Counted from the first letter of the stretch, positions 26,257 through 36,085 are shown. The stretch is DNA of 64,000 bases from Thiosocius sp963759055 (GCA_963759055.1 CAVWYD010000003.1:186001-250000); one strand, 5' to 3'. Notes: a model not told the origin generated them from the sequence alone. Numbers and translations: made by a program.

Positions 26257-28639
26257 TTACTTCTTCGACGCAGCATACGTCTTGAGCAACCTGTTGAGCA
26301 TCTCGATGTGCTCATTGTCGTTGAGAACACCCGGGGTGGATACCTTGGCCCACAGTTCCGCGTTGGTCATCTCGCGATGGCAACCCAGGCACAGGCCGGT
26401 CCGCTCCATACCGTCACGCATCTCTTTCGGGAGTGCACGCGACAGCGGCCAGTGAGTACCGACGGTCTGGACCTGCTGACCATCCTTGATGATGGTCGAC
26501 CAGTCGTAGTCCAGATCGGCGATCTTCGGGATCTGGATCACGTGACGACCCGGGATGACCTGGCCGGTCTTCTGGTCGATCAGATCCTCGACGATGTCGA
26601 CCGGGTAGCGGGTCTGGAACACGCCGCCGGAGATACCGTAGCCCATGGCCTTCGGATTGTTGTGGCAGGACTCGCAGGTACGCGCCTTACGCTGTGCAGA
26701 GTGCGGCTGTACCGGAGCCATGTCGATCGCATCCGGGGTACGTTCCTGGCCAAGCTCTTTCTGCTCGTCGAGCGACTTGCCGAGCTGGTTCAGGGCGACC
26801 ACCTTGTTGTTGCGGTCGAATACCGTGTAGACGATCTGACAGCCAGGCATCAGCGGGGTCACACGACCTTCGCCATTGATACCCAGGACCGGCTCTTCCC
26901 AACGCAGGTAGGCGCGCGTCTCGAACACCTTACCGGGGCTCTTGATACCGTGCGTACCGAGTGGGGACTCAGCCGTCTGACCATGCTCGTCGCGCACGCT
27001 GCCGCCCGCGATCCAGTCAGCATCCTCGATAAGGCTTGCCGTCTTTGTCCTTGCCGTAGTTGACCTGGACGTGGCAGCCGTAGCACTGCGGTACCCAGGA
27101 CGCGTGACAGGCGTAGCACTCGAGGCTTTCGGCGTGCTTCTGTACGCTGCTCATGGCGACCATGGCATCCGGACTCTTCCACTTGTTGTCGATCTTCAGC
27201 TGCTTGAGCAGCGGAACCTCGAAGTCGTTACCGGTGGCCGAGTGCATGATGACCTTGGAACCGTCCTTGACGACGTTACCGAAGGGGTTACCACGCGCGG
27301 TCTTCAGATAACCTTCACGCTTGTCGTAGGTGGTGGCGAATGCCGCGGTCTCGGTCAGCAGGTCGTTGGTCAGACCACGCTCACCCTTCGGCAGGTCCTT
27401 GGCGAACTCTTCCGAATAGCCGAGCGGCAGTTCCCAGGGGAACATGTCGGTCGTACCGTGGCAGTCCTGACATTCCACCTCGACCTGGGCCAGGGTGGTG
27501 CCGAAGATGTTGCCGTCACCGTGCATGTCGATGGTGGTGTGGCAGTCCTGACACAGCAGGCCACCCTTCGGATTCTCGGGACGGGAATCGATCTGGTGGT
27601 GCAGGTCATCCGAGATGAACAGGTAGTTCTTGGTATGCAGCTTGGGCTGCTTGCCACCTGAAGCGTTGTACGGTGAACCGTATGGGAACTCCATCAGGCC
27701 CTGGTAGGTGACACCGATACGCTTGCCGCGGTTGTGGCAGGAGTTGCAGCTCTCGACCGGGATACCCGACCATTCCACGTCACCGTGCTTGACCTTGGTC
27801 TTGCGGGTGGCCTGGATCTTGTGGGTCAGCATGTGACCCTTCTGTTCCTTGTTGATGGTCGGGTCCTTGCCCTCGTAGTAGCCCTCGTTGCCATACGGGA
27901 TGTGGCAGGAAGAGCAACCCATGCCGCGGTAGTCACCGCGCTTCTCACGACCCTTGACACCTACGTGGCAGCGCTGGCACTGCTGACGCTGATAGGTGAA
28001 GCCGGCGAGCTTGGGATCGTTCTCGATCTCTTCGACCGTGGGCTGGGGAATCTGGGTAAGCTCTTTCGGAAACTGTTCACCATGTGCGGCGACCATGGCC
28101 TTCATGTATTCCTTGTACTCGTCGGTGCCGACCTGCGGAACCTGACCGTCGGTGTCCTTGACGTCGTAGTTACCCCAGGGAACCTTGTGGTTCTGAACTT
28201 CGGCGATACCCCAGGTGTGCAGGTTGCCCTGGATCTTGCCGGCCTCGGTGTTCATCAGGGAACGCTCGACACGATAGGCATAGCCGACGTGACACTGGCC
28301 GCAGGTATTCTTGGCAATCCAGACCGAACCCGGATCCGGATAATAGGTCTTTGGGCCGTTGCCATTCTTCAGGCCTTCCGGTGCGCCCTTGTGCGCGGTC
28401 TCCACCGAGGTGCCCTTGGGGTCGCCGCCGTGGCAGACGACGCAGCCCTCGGGATCGCCATTGGCGGCACCGATGGCCTTGATCTGCAGCATCATGACGG
28501 ACGCGTCGTCACGGATGTCCTCGATGCCTTCGTGACAGGCCAGACAGCCTGTCTTGCCTGACGGCGCAGTCTTGGTGACCGCGGCCTGAGTCACGCCTGC
28601 GATCATCAGAATTGCTAGCGCGGTGAGTATTTTTCTCAT
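26257..28639 (-). CDS. Dodecaheme c-type cytochrome (one frame break at about 27027)
   Basis: About 790 residues when two frames are joined. The ATG at 28639 has GGAGA upstream and opens a signal peptide (MRKILTALAILMIAGVTQAA). Ten CxxCH heme sites occur before the break (CLACH, CVVCH, CGQCH, CQRCH, CSSCH, CNSCH, CQDCH twice, CYACH, CYGCH) and two after it (CESCH, CLGCH). At about 27027 one extra base turns KPY-EDADWIAGG into KPYRGC-stop; the rest continues in the next frame. No membrane helix follows the signal, so it is probably a soluble periplasmic electron carrier or multiheme reductase. I cannot name its family or substrate. Its promoter region has sigma-54 and enhancer-like sites, and a two-component pair lies upstream. 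Confidence 0.85.
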
Positions 28640-28713
28640 TAGGGTTCTCCGTTGGTACATCAGCGACGTCGATCGGCCTCGACGCTTGTTCTAAAGAAAT
28701 ACCCCCATGAAGC

Positions 28714-28729
28714 AGCAGGTTTTGTGCCG
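28714..28729 (-). promoter_or_regulatory. Sigma-54-like promoter of the dodecaheme cytochrome gene
   Basis: On the minus strand CGGCACAAAACCTGCT has GG and GC exactly 10 bases apart and matches GGCAC and TGC of the consensus. Transcription would start near 28703, about 64 bases before the ATG. The neighbouring response regulator is a sigma-54 activator, which supports the call. Confidence 0.6.
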
Positions 28730-28753
28730 CAAATGACGGGCACACCCAACCGC

Positions 28754-28767
28754 TTGACCCAGATCAA
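28754..28767. promoter_or_regulatory. FNR/Anr-like box
   Basis: TTGACCCAGATCAA matches the FNR consensus TTGAT-N4-ATCAA except for one base. It lies about 50-65 bases upstream of the predicted cytochrome start and may add oxygen control. It could be chance. Confidence 0.45.
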
Positions 28768-28861
28768 GTGCGACCTGAACAAAACCCTGATTTCAATAAG
28801 ATATACATCGCCGCGACAGACCCTTTCGTCGGCACCGTCGCCCCGCGACGACCGTTTCAGG

Positions 28862-28877
28862 GAACGAGATGTTCAAT
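28862..28877. promoter_or_regulatory. Upstream activator site, copy 1
   Basis: GAACGA-ga-TGTTCAAT. It is identical to the copy at 28903-28918 apart from the two central bases and lies exactly 41 bases from it, four turns of the helix. Confidence 0.55.
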
Positions 28878-28899
28878 AGGGGAATTCTGGCCAAGGCAG

Positions 28900-28918
28900 A
28901 TTGAACGAATTGTTCAAT
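28900..28918. promoter_or_regulatory. Upstream activator site, copy 2 (palindrome)
   Basis: ATTGAAC-gaatt-GTTCAAT, a perfect 7-bp inverted repeat just past the stop codon of the response regulator gene. It lies about 200 bases upstream of the predicted sigma-54 start, a typical enhancer distance. Probably bound by that regulator. Confidence 0.6.
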
Positions 28919-28932
28919 GGTGTCTGCAAGAC

Positions 28933-30315
28933 TCAGTCTTCACCACCATCATTCTTCTGCGCGTCCGCCGGCGGCTCCAGGCTGTATTCACGCATGATTC
29001 GGCGCAGCCTGGGGCGTGAAATATCCAGGATCGCGCAGGCCTGACCCCGGTGCCAACCGGTCGCCTGCAGTACCCGGGCGACATGATTACGTTCCATCTC
29101 TGCCAGGCTGCCTAGCCCTGTCGCAGCCGGGAGTGGCAACTTCTTCCGCGCTGCGCAGGGGCCCTGCAGTTCGGGTGGCAGCTGGTCGAGTGTGAGCGTG
29201 CTGCCCGCCGATAGAGCGACTGTTTTCAACAGGATGTTTTCGAGTTCACGCACGTTGCCCGGCCAGTCATAGTCACCAAGACAGTCGAGCGCCGCCTGAT
29301 CGATGTGCGTGATACCGCTGCGCAGGTCGGCGTTGATCCTTGCCAGAAGGGCCTGAACAAGGTCCGGCAGGTCTTCGGGGCGCTCCCGCAGCGGTGGCAG
29401 GTGCATATTCACCACCCGAAGCCGGTAATAAAGATCCTCGCGGAAGCGACCCTGTTTGACCAGATCCGCCAGTTCGACGTTGGTCGCCGCGATGATGCGG
29501 GCGTCCGTACGCTGCGCAGTCTTGGATCCGAGCGGCGTGAAGTCCTTGTACTGCAGTACCCGCAGCAGCTTGGCCTGCATGCCGGGCGACATCTCGCCCA
29601 CCTCGTCGAGAAAGATGGTCCCTCCCGCGGCCAGGGCAAACTTGCCCGGCTGGCGACCGACCGCGCCGGTGAAAGCCCCCTTCTCGTGGCCGAACATATC
29701 GGACTCCAGCAGGGTCTCGACGACGGCGGCGCAGTTGACGACCACGAAGGGTCCCGCGGCATTGCCGCTTGCATTGTGGATGGCCCGCGCCACCAGTTCC
29801 TTGCCGGTGCCGCTCTCACCGGTGATCAAAACGGTGGTCTTGCTGCGCGCGACCAGGCCTATGTTCTTGAACACATCCTTCATGGCGCGGCTGCGCCCGA
29901 CCATCTCGAACCGGCCACCGGCGACGTCACTGGTAGGCACCAGGTTGTCCGCGCGCCCGAGGCCCAGAATGCGCTCGATGGCCGCGTCCAGCTCGTCGAT
30001 ATCCAACGGTTTGTGGATGTAATCCTCGGCGCCCTGCTGCATCGCCTCGATCGTCGTATCCATATCGTGAAAGGCGGTAATCATGATGATGTGCGGTGCG
30101 TGTTGCAGCGCCCTGAACTCCGGCAGCGCCTCGAGCCCGGAGCGCCCGGGCATGCGGATGTCCAGGATCACCAGGTCCGGATTCAGCTCGCGCGCCGTTG
30201 CCAGGCCGGTCTCTGCATCGTGGGTCACGGCGGTATCGTGGCCCTGCGCACTCAGGTGCAGCTGCAGTGTGCGTGCACTCGCCTGATCGTCATCCACCAC
30301 CAGCACACGACTCAC
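28933..30315 (-). CDS. NtrC-family sigma-54-dependent response regulator
   Basis: 460 residues in three domains. Receiver (about 1-115): acidic pocket VVDDD, phospho-acceptor Asp52 in LVILDIRMPG, and conserved Lys in YIHKPLD. AAA+ activator (about 140-370): Walker A GESGTGKE, the sigma-54 contact loop GAFTGA, Walker B GGTIFLDEVGEM and an arginine finger region. C-terminal Fis-type helix-turn-helix (GQACAILDISRPRLRRIMRE). All needed residues are present, so it should open sigma-54 promoters after phosphorylation by the kinase encoded 42 bases upstream. The cytochrome gene with its sigma-54-like promoter lies directly downstream, the likely target. Confidence 0.92.
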   Translation of the reverse strand: MSRVLVVDDDQASARTLQLHLSAQGHDTAVTHDAETGLATARELNPDLVILDIRMPGRSGLEALPEFRALQHAPHIIMITAFHDMDTTIEAMQQGAEDYIHKPLDIDELDAAIERILGLGRADNLVPTSDVAGGRFEMVGRSRAMKDVFKNIGLVARSKTTVLITGESGTGKELVARAIHNASGNAAGPFVVVNCAAVVETLLESDMFGHEKGAFTGAVGRQPGKFALAAGGTIFLDEVGEMSPGMQAKLLRVLQYKDFTPLGSKTAQRTDARIIAATNVELADLVKQGRFREDLYYRLRVVNMHLPPLRERPEDLPDLVQALLARINADLRSGITHIDQAALDCLGDYDWPGNVRELENILLKTVALSAGSTLTLDQLPPELQGPCAARKKLPLPAATGLGSLAEMERNHVARVLQATGWHRGQACAILDISRPRLRRIMREYSLEPPADAQKNDGGED

Positions 30316-30357
30316 GCGTTTGTCTCCTCCGCCAGTCTGTCGTCTCGAACCGCCGGT

Positions 30358-32913
30358 TTAGTCTGTTAGCGCCGGCGTCATGGGCAAGGTTAGCACCACG
30401 CAGGTCCCGCTCGGCTGATTGTCCCTCAGCTCCACCATGCCGCCGTGCAACTCCGCAATCTGGCGCACGATGGCCAGCCCCAGGCCGGTACCCTTGGTGC
30501 GGGTGGTAAAGAACGGCTCGAACAGATGCTCACGTATCTCCGGGTCAATGCCGTCACCGTTGTCACACACATCGATGCGCAGCTGTCGTCCCTCCGGTTC
30601 CAGTGCCAGCCCGGCAGTCAGGTGCACGCGACGCTCACCAACGGGTCGCGCCACCGCCGCCTGCAGCGCGTTGACCAGCAGGTTGGACAACAACTGGCGA
30701 AGCTTGGAGGCATCCCCCGGGAAGGTGGGCAGGCCTGGCGGACACTCGACGCTCACCTCCACCTCATACTCCGCAATCCGCCGGCGCACGGTACCGATGA
30801 CACCGTTTATCAGTTTGTCTGCACTCAACCACGTGGTTTTCAGTTCACCGGGGCGCGAAAAGGTCAGCATGTCGGTGATGATGTCCTCCATGTAATGCAC
30901 CTGCTCCTGGCCGATCGACGCGAGTTCCTTTTCCTCGCCGCTCTTGGCCTGCTTGCCCAGGATCTGCACGGCCATCTTGACCGACGACAGCGGATTGCGC
31001 AGGTCGTGCGCCAGCATGGTCGCCATCTGCCCCATGGCGGCCAGTGCCTGGGCGCGGGCGAGTTCCTGGTTACGCGTGTCCACCTCCTGTTGCAGTCGCT
31101 TGTGCTCGGTGATGTCCTCTTTCACCGCCAGAAAATGCGTTATCTCGCCGTCCGCGTCGCGCAAGGCCGAGATCACCGCCGCCTCCCAGTAGAGGGAGCC
31201 GTCTTTGCGCCGATTGTGGAACTCGCCACGCCATTCGCCACCACCGGCCAGGGCCTGCCACATGCGCTCGTACTCGCTCGGGGCCATCTCGCCCGATTTG
31301 AGCAGGCGGGGATTGCAGCCCCTGACCTCGTCGAAGCTGTAGCCCGTCACCTCGGTAAACTTCGGATTCACGTATTCGATGTGACCGGCACGATCGGTGA
31401 TCTGGACGATGGCCGGGCTCTGCTCGACCGCCTGCGAAAGTTTGCGCACCTCATCCTCCGCCCTTCGGCGCTCGGTGATGTCTTCGCCGATAGCGGTCAA
31501 ACCGATCAGCCTGCCGTCTGCGTCACGCGCCAGGGTGTTGTTCCAGGCGATCAGTCGGCGTTCACCCTGTCGGGTACAGACCTCGCCCTCGAACTCCGGG
31601 GGAAACTCACCGTGACGCGCCAGTCGCTCGAGGACAGAACGCACGGCGCTCTTCTGCTCATCCGGGACAAAACGTTCGATCCATTCACTGCCGATCACCT
31701 CCTCACGGCGCCAGCCGGTGAGTTCCAGCAGGAAATGGTTGCAGAAGGTCAGGCGTCCCTGCGGATCGACCATCAAGGCCACCAGCCCGATGTCTTCCAG
31801 CGTCTGCCGAAAGCGCTGCTCATAGGCGCGTTGCGCCTCAGCGGCCCGACGATGGACGGTGGCACTGGCCAGCATATACGCCAGCACGGCCATGAGCCCC
31901 AGTATCCCGAGATAAAGCGCAGCATGGCGGGCGACAAAGGCGCCCAGACCGAGCGAGGCCGCATCCAGGCTGACGTTCGAGACCACCTTCCAGACCTCAC
32001 CGCGCGCGGCCGGTATGCCGCCCGGCGGCAGCGCGCGCGCGGCATGCGTGGCCGGCCAGACGGTGGAGAAGGTGAACAGCCCGCCGACCGAAATGAACTG
32101 ACCGGCCTGTTGCTTCTCGATTCGCCGCCATGCCCCCGCAAATCGGCGTTGGAAGGTGTCATCGCGTCCAAACATGAAACCCCAGGCCTCGTTCGGTCGC
32201 GGACTGCTGAGCCAGTAACCGTCGCCGTTCAGCAGTTGCACACGATCGGCGATGTTCGCCGCGGCCTGGCGAAAGCGCTCGAGCAGGCGGTCTCCGAGGT
32301 AGTTCAAAACCACCAGGCCCTGGCGCCTGCCACCGGAATCGAATACCGGTGTCGCAAAACGCAGGACAGGCTTGATCGGCTGCTCCACCACGCCGTCTTC
32401 GATATTCAGATCCAGCGGCGACAGGTAGACCTGTCCCTTGTCCAGGCGCAGGGCCTTGGCGACATAGTATCGACCGGATTTGTCCCGCAGCCGGCTGCCG
32501 TCCACGAGTACCGGATCGCCGCCTGCCAGATTGACCCGCACCACCTCCTGGCCCTGGATATCGAGAAAACGGATCTGGTCATACAGCGCTTTTTCGCGGG
32601 CGAACGTGAGGAAGACCTCTTCCAGATAGCGCGTCCTTCCCTCCGCCACGACGGGTTCGAAGCTCAGACTTTCCACGAGCCTGCCGAGGAACATCAGGTC
32701 CGTCGTGACGGCCGCGATATCTGCTGCCAGGGCACGCCGGGCGAGTTCGACATTCAGGGTTTCACGGGTGTCACGCAGGGTGCGTTCGGCGCGGTAGTCG
32801 ACATAGAAATGCACGACGATGACGGCACCGAGCAGCAGCGTCAGGGCCACGAAAAGACCCGCAAACATCGGCAGGGTTCTGGGCCGATCGGCCTGAATGA
32901 CGGCTTCGGTCAA
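30358..32913 (-). CDS. Membrane-bound PAS sensor histidine kinase
   Basis: 851 residues. A first membrane helix (about 16-36) and a second near 335-355 (LGILGLMAVLAYMLASATVH) enclose a periplasmic sensor region of about 300 residues with a double-Cache look (YYVAKALRLDKGQVYLSPLD). Then come two PAS domains (YEQRFRQTLEDIGLVALMVD and QSPAIVQITDRAGHIEYVNP, each with a PAC end), a HisKA helix with His636 in LAHDLRNPLSS and an HATPase domain (VNALQAA, DNGDGIDP, GTGLGLAIV). It should phosphorylate the adjacent response regulator. The extracytoplasmic Cache fold suggests a small periplasmic ligand. Confidence 0.92.
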   Translation of the reverse strand: MTEAVIQADRPRTLPMFAGLFVALTLLLGAVIVVHFYVDYRAERTLRDTRETLNVELARRALAADIAAVTTDLMFLGRLVESLSFEPVVAEGRTRYLEEVFLTFAREKALYDQIRFLDIQGQEVVRVNLAGGDPVLVDGSRLRDKSGRYYVAKALRLDKGQVYLSPLDLNIEDGVVEQPIKPVLRFATPVFDSGGRRQGLVVLNYLGDRLLERFRQAAANIADRVQLLNGDGYWLSSPRPNEAWGFMFGRDDTFQRRFAGAWRRIEKQQAGQFISVGGLFTFSTVWPATHAARALPPGGIPAARGEVWKVVSNVSLDAASLGLGAFVARHAALYLGILGLMAVLAYMLASATVHRRAAEAQRAYEQRFRQTLEDIGLVALMVDPQGRLTFCNHFLLELTGWRREEVIGSEWIERFVPDEQKSAVRSVLERLARHGEFPPEFEGEVCTRQGERRLIAWNNTLARDADGRLIGLTAIGEDITERRRAEDEVRKLSQAVEQSPAIVQITDRAGHIEYVNPKFTEVTGYSFDEVRGCNPRLLKSGEMAPSEYERMWQALAGGGEWRGEFHNRRKDGSLYWEAAVISALRDADGEITHFLAVKEDITEHKRLQQEVDTRNQELARAQALAAMGQMATMLAHDLRNPLSSVKMAVQILGKQAKSGEEKELASIGQEQVHYMEDIITDMLTFSRPGELKTTWLSADKLINGVIGTVRRRIAEYEVEVSVECPPGLPTFPGDASKLRQLLSNLLVNALQAAVARPVGERRVHLTAGLALEPEGRQLRIDVCDNGDGIDPEIREHLFEPFFTTRTKGTGLGLAIVRQIAELHGGMVELRDNQPSGTCVVLTLPMTPALTD

Positions 32914-33138
32914 GGCCTGGATCCGTCGTTCAGCAGATTGAAGCTGGCGTACATGGCTCCTCCCGGGCGATGCGGTCAGACAGTCGCCAGTTTACGTTGC
33001 CGGCTGAATCATGGCGATCACCCCGGCGCATCAGTGCAGACGCCACAAAGTCTTTTGTCGATCCTGCAGTCTGATCGGGCGGAGTGACGCTAACACCCTG
33101 TATTATCGACGCAGGGATGCAAACGGTGGACAGATTCG

Positions 33139-33519
33139 ATGCGTATGATTCAAGCGCTAATCGCGGCCTTTGTTGTTGTGGCCCTCAGTGGCTGCACAGA
33201 AGAAAGCGCCCCTTCAAAGACTACGCAGAACACAGGCACGAACATGTCGGGTCCAGAGCAAAGTAGCGGCGGCCCGGGCAGACCCACGCTGGCGAGCGAT
33301 GCGCTCGAGATACTGGGAACAGTGACCTTCAAAGACCTGGAAGGAGGGTTTTACGCGATCGAAAGCTTCGATGGCAAGAAATACGATCCTATGAACCTTC
33401 CCGAGTCTTTCAGGAAAGACGGCCTGAAGGTGAAAGTAACCGCCCGGCCGCAAAGGGATGTCATGAGTTTCCGGATGTACGGAGAAATTATCGAGATCAT
33501 CAGTATCGAGGCGCAATAA
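33139..33519 (+). CDS. Small lipoprotein, unknown
   Basis: 126 residues with a lipoprotein signal (MRMIQALIAAFVVVALSGC; Cys19). A Ser/Gly/Pro-rich linker leads to a compact domain of about 70 residues (LGTVTFKDLEGGFYAIESFD, KVKVTARPQRDVMSFRMYGE) that resembles small OB-fold-like domains seen after lipoprotein signals. I cannot assign a family. It is a single gene, divergent from the histidine kinase. Confidence 0.7.
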   Translation: MRMIQALIAAFVVVALSGCTEESAPSKTTQNTGTNMSGPEQSSGGPGRPTLASDALEILGTVTFKDLEGGFYAIESFDGKKYDPMNLPESFRKDGLKVKVTARPQRDVMSFRMYGEIIEIISIEAQ

Positions 33520-33535
33520 GCAGCCAGCTCGACCG

Positions 33536-33928
33536 TTAACCGGCTGCAGCAGCCACCCTGATTTGTTCCGACCGCAACCAGGCCAGGGCCTCATCCCGAT
33601 CTGAGAATATTCTCAGGTTCCATTCCTTGGACCGCGGCATGGCTGCCAGGGATTCCGTCGAAATCATCGAGATTCGATTGTAGGTGACCACAGCCATCGC
33701 GTTGATCTGCTCAAGTGTGGCCAGGCTTCCCTGGGCCTCAAAATCATAGGTATAGGCGTTGATCTTGTTGATGAGCAACGAAAATGGCGCCTGCAGATGA
33801 GCCAACAAAAAGTCATGGTATGCGGCCACCATTGCGGTGTTCATTTCGACACCCTGGTCGATCAGCACCTCGGCGAGATTCTTATCCAGAACGATGATTT
33901 TTGCGAACGGCAGCTCGTGTAAATCCAT
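33536..33928 (-). CDS. Small cytoplasmic protein, possibly STAS/SpoIIAA-like
   Basis: 130 residues without signal peptide or membrane segment. The alternation of strands and helices (FAKIIVLDKNLAEVLIDQGV, FSLLINKINAYTYDFEAQGS, VVTYNRISMISTESLAAMPR, LRIFSDRDEALAWLRSE) resembles SpoIIAA-like STAS domains, which often end in such a DEALAWL helix. The match is by general look only. It lies 118 bases upstream of the glmS 3' end on the same strand. Confidence 0.55.
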   Translation of the reverse strand: MDLHELPFAKIIVLDKNLAEVLIDQGVEMNTAMVAAYHDFLLAHLQAPFSLLINKINAYTYDFEAQGSLATLEQINAMAVVTYNRISMISTESLAAMPRSKEWNLRIFSDRDEALAWLRSEQIRVAAAAG

Positions 33929-34046
33929 GCCTTGGGCCTGATCGGGTGTTAACTACTGTTGAGTCTAGCCCGCTTCGCTCACCGATTGGAGGAATCAGGA
34001 CCGGGTTGGTACGCCGGCGACCAGTGCCCACCAAAAGGGGCCTGTG

Positions 34047-35873
34047 TTATTCCACAGTGACCGATTTCGCCAGATTCCGGGGTTGATCCACATCCGTGCC
34101 TTTCAGCAGGGCGACATGGTACGAAAGCAGTTGCAATGGGATGGTGTACACGATCGGCGCGGTACCCGGGCAAATGTCGTCGAGGGTCAGGTTCTGGTAA
34201 TGGTCGAGTGAGATATTCACTTTCTTGTCACTGAACAGGAACAGCTCACCGCCACGCGCCCGAACCTCCTGCAGGTTCGACAGGACCTTTTCCAGCAGCG
34301 GGTCGTCGGGCAGCGCACAGACCACAGGCATGCGGTCGTCGACCAGTGCGAGAGGCCCATGCTTGAGCTCGCCGGCGGGGTAGGCCTCTGCATGGATGTA
34401 GGAGATCTCCTTGAGCTTGAGCGCACCCTCCATCGCGATCGGATAGAAAGTGCCGCGACCGAGGAACAGGGCATTCTGCTTGTCTGCGAAAGACTGTGAC
34501 ATCTCCTCGATCGCGTCACTGAGCTTCAGCACCACCTCAACCTGGCGGGGCAGGGCCTGCAGCTCCTCGACCCACTCGGTCTCCTGCTCGGTTGTCAGAC
34601 CGCGACGCTTGGCAAGCGCCAGAGTCATCAGACGCAGCGCGACCAGTTGGGTCGTAAATGCCTTGGTGGATGCAACACCGATCTCCGGACCGGCGCGGGT
34701 CATCAGTGCCACTTCCGATTCACGCACCAGTGAACTCTCCGGGACGTTGCACACAACCAGGCTGCCGATGTATCCGGCCTGCTTGGATGCCCTCAGTGCG
34801 GCCAGGGTATCGGCGGTTTCACCGGACTGCGAGATGGTGACGAACAGGGTGTCAGGCTGCACCACCGATTTGCGATAGCGGAATTCACTGGCGACCTCGA
34901 TCTGGCACGGGATGCCGACCTCTTCCAACCAGTAACGCGCGACCATACCGGCATGGTAGCTGGTGCCACAGGCGATGATCTGAACGGCACGGGTGCGATC
35001 GAACAGTTCCTTGGCGACATGACCGAAGCTCTGCTCGAGCAATTTTCCCTTATGGATGCGGCCCTCCAGGGTCTCTGCAATCACGGCCGGCTGCTCGAAG
35101 ATCTCTTTGAGCATGTAATGCCGATACGGGCCCTTTTCCGCATTCGATGCGGACAGCTTGCTGGTACGCACCTTGCGTTCGACCGGTCGACCCTCGGCAT
35201 CGAAGATACTGATGCCGTCACGGCGGATCTCGGCCAGGTCGCCTTCTTCGAGGAAAACGAAACGCTGGGTCACCGGCAGCAGGGCGAAGACATCCGAGGC
35301 GATGAAATGCTCGCCGTCACCCACACCGATGACCAGGGGGCTGCCTGCGCGAGCCACGACCATACGGTCCGGGTCCGCCGGATTGATCACGGCCAGCGCA
35401 TAGGCTCCAACCAGTCGCCCGATGGCATTGCGGGTGGCATCACGGATATTCTGGCCTTCACCCAGGAGTGCGGCGAGCAGATGTGCTATCACCTCGGTAT
35501 CGGTATCCGAGTTGAAGACGTAGCCCTGCTGCTGCAGATCGGCACGCAGCTCGGCATGATTCTCGATGATGCCGTTGTGCACGATGGCAACATCTTCGCC
35601 GCTCATGTGCGGGTGCGCATTGCGCTCGGCCGGCATGCCGTGGGTGGCCCAGCGTGTATGCGCAATACCCAAAGGCCCGTCGACCGTGCCCTGATCGAGC
35701 AGATTCTGCAATTCGGCCACCTTGCCGACCGAACGTATGCGCTGCAGGCGCGCATCATCGTTACGTATCGCAATGCCCGCAGAATCGTAACCACGGTACT
35801 CCAGGCGCCGCAGACCCTCCATGAGGATCGGGACGACGTTACGCTCGGCGATGGCTCCTACGATGCCGCACAT
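34047..35873 (-). CDS. glmS: Glutamine-fructose-6-phosphate aminotransferase
   Basis: 608 residues from MCGIVGAIAERNVVPILMEG; the catalytic Cys2 must be next to the initiator Met, so an upstream extension is rejected, and GGAGA precedes this ATG. The class II amidotransferase half (RWATHGMPAERNAHPH, HNGIIENH) is followed by two SIS sugar-binding domains (CGTSYHAGMVARYWLEEVGI, SQSGETADTLAALRASKQAG) and the C-terminal LAKSVTVE. It makes glucosamine-6-phosphate, the first step towards peptidoglycan and LPS amino sugars. glmU lies upstream on the same strand, with a repeat element between them. Confidence 0.97.
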   Translation of the reverse strand: MCGIVGAIAERNVVPILMEGLRRLEYRGYDSAGIAIRNDDARLQRIRSVGKVAELQNLLDQGTVDGPLGIAHTRWATHGMPAERNAHPHMSGEDVAIVHNGIIENHAELRADLQQQGYVFNSDTDTEVIAHLLAALLGEGQNIRDATRNAIGRLVGAYALAVINPADPDRMVVARAGSPLVIGVGDGEHFIASDVFALLPVTQRFVFLEEGDLAEIRRDGISIFDAEGRPVERKVRTSKLSASNAEKGPYRHYMLKEIFEQPAVIAETLEGRIHKGKLLEQSFGHVAKELFDRTRAVQIIACGTSYHAGMVARYWLEEVGIPCQIEVASEFRYRKSVVQPDTLFVTISQSGETADTLAALRASKQAGYIGSLVVCNVPESSLVRESEVALMTRAGPEIGVASTKAFTTQLVALRLMTLALAKRRGLTTEQETEWVEELQALPRQVEVVLKLSDAIEEMSQSFADKQNALFLGRGTFYPIAMEGALKLKEISYIHAEAYPAGELKHGPLALVDDRMPVVCALPDDPLLEKVLSNLQEVRARGGELFLFSDKKVNISLDHYQNLTLDDICPGTAPIVYTIPLQLLSYHVALLKGTDVDQPRNLAKSVTVE

Positions 35874-35902
35874 TGATCTTTCTCCAGCTGTATTTGAGTT
35901 TT

Positions 35903-36068
35903 GGGAACGCAGAGGACGCAGAGTAGCGCAAAGCACGCAAAGGTTGAAACCGCTCAACGACGGTGACGTGTTTCAGGCCAGGCCCAATCTTCCGATGTAC
36001 GGTAGCACCCCGAACAAACAGCAACGATACTTTGCGCCCTCTGCGATCCTTGGCGACCTTTGCGTTCC
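35903..36068. repeat. Inverted-repeat element A (CGCAGAG/CGCAAAG arms) between glmU and glmS
   Basis: The left arm 35903-35949 is a degenerate array of GCAGAG and GCAAAG units (GGGAACGCAGAGGACGCAGA and onward). The right arm 36031-36068 is the inverted counterpart (TTTGCGCCCTCTGCGATCCT and onward). The 80-base core has GTTTCAGGCCAGGCCCAATC, a segment with a similar counterpart in element B at 47169. It contains no gene. Confidence 0.65.
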
Positions 36069-36085
36069 TTTCTTGACGTCTGTTT

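Noticed and set aside
30445..33087. 880-codon open frame on the plus strand opposite the histidine kinase gene
   Set aside because: It is the antisense shadow of a GC-rich gene; its composition is not protein-like, it has no motif, and the kinase on the other strand has every expected domain.
34953..35876. 307-codon open frame opposite glmS
   Set aside because: Antisense shadow; glmS is complete and unmistakable.
35903..36068. CRISPR array
   Set aside because: The repeat units are 6-8 bases, degenerate, inverted, and have no regular spacers; no cas gene is present.
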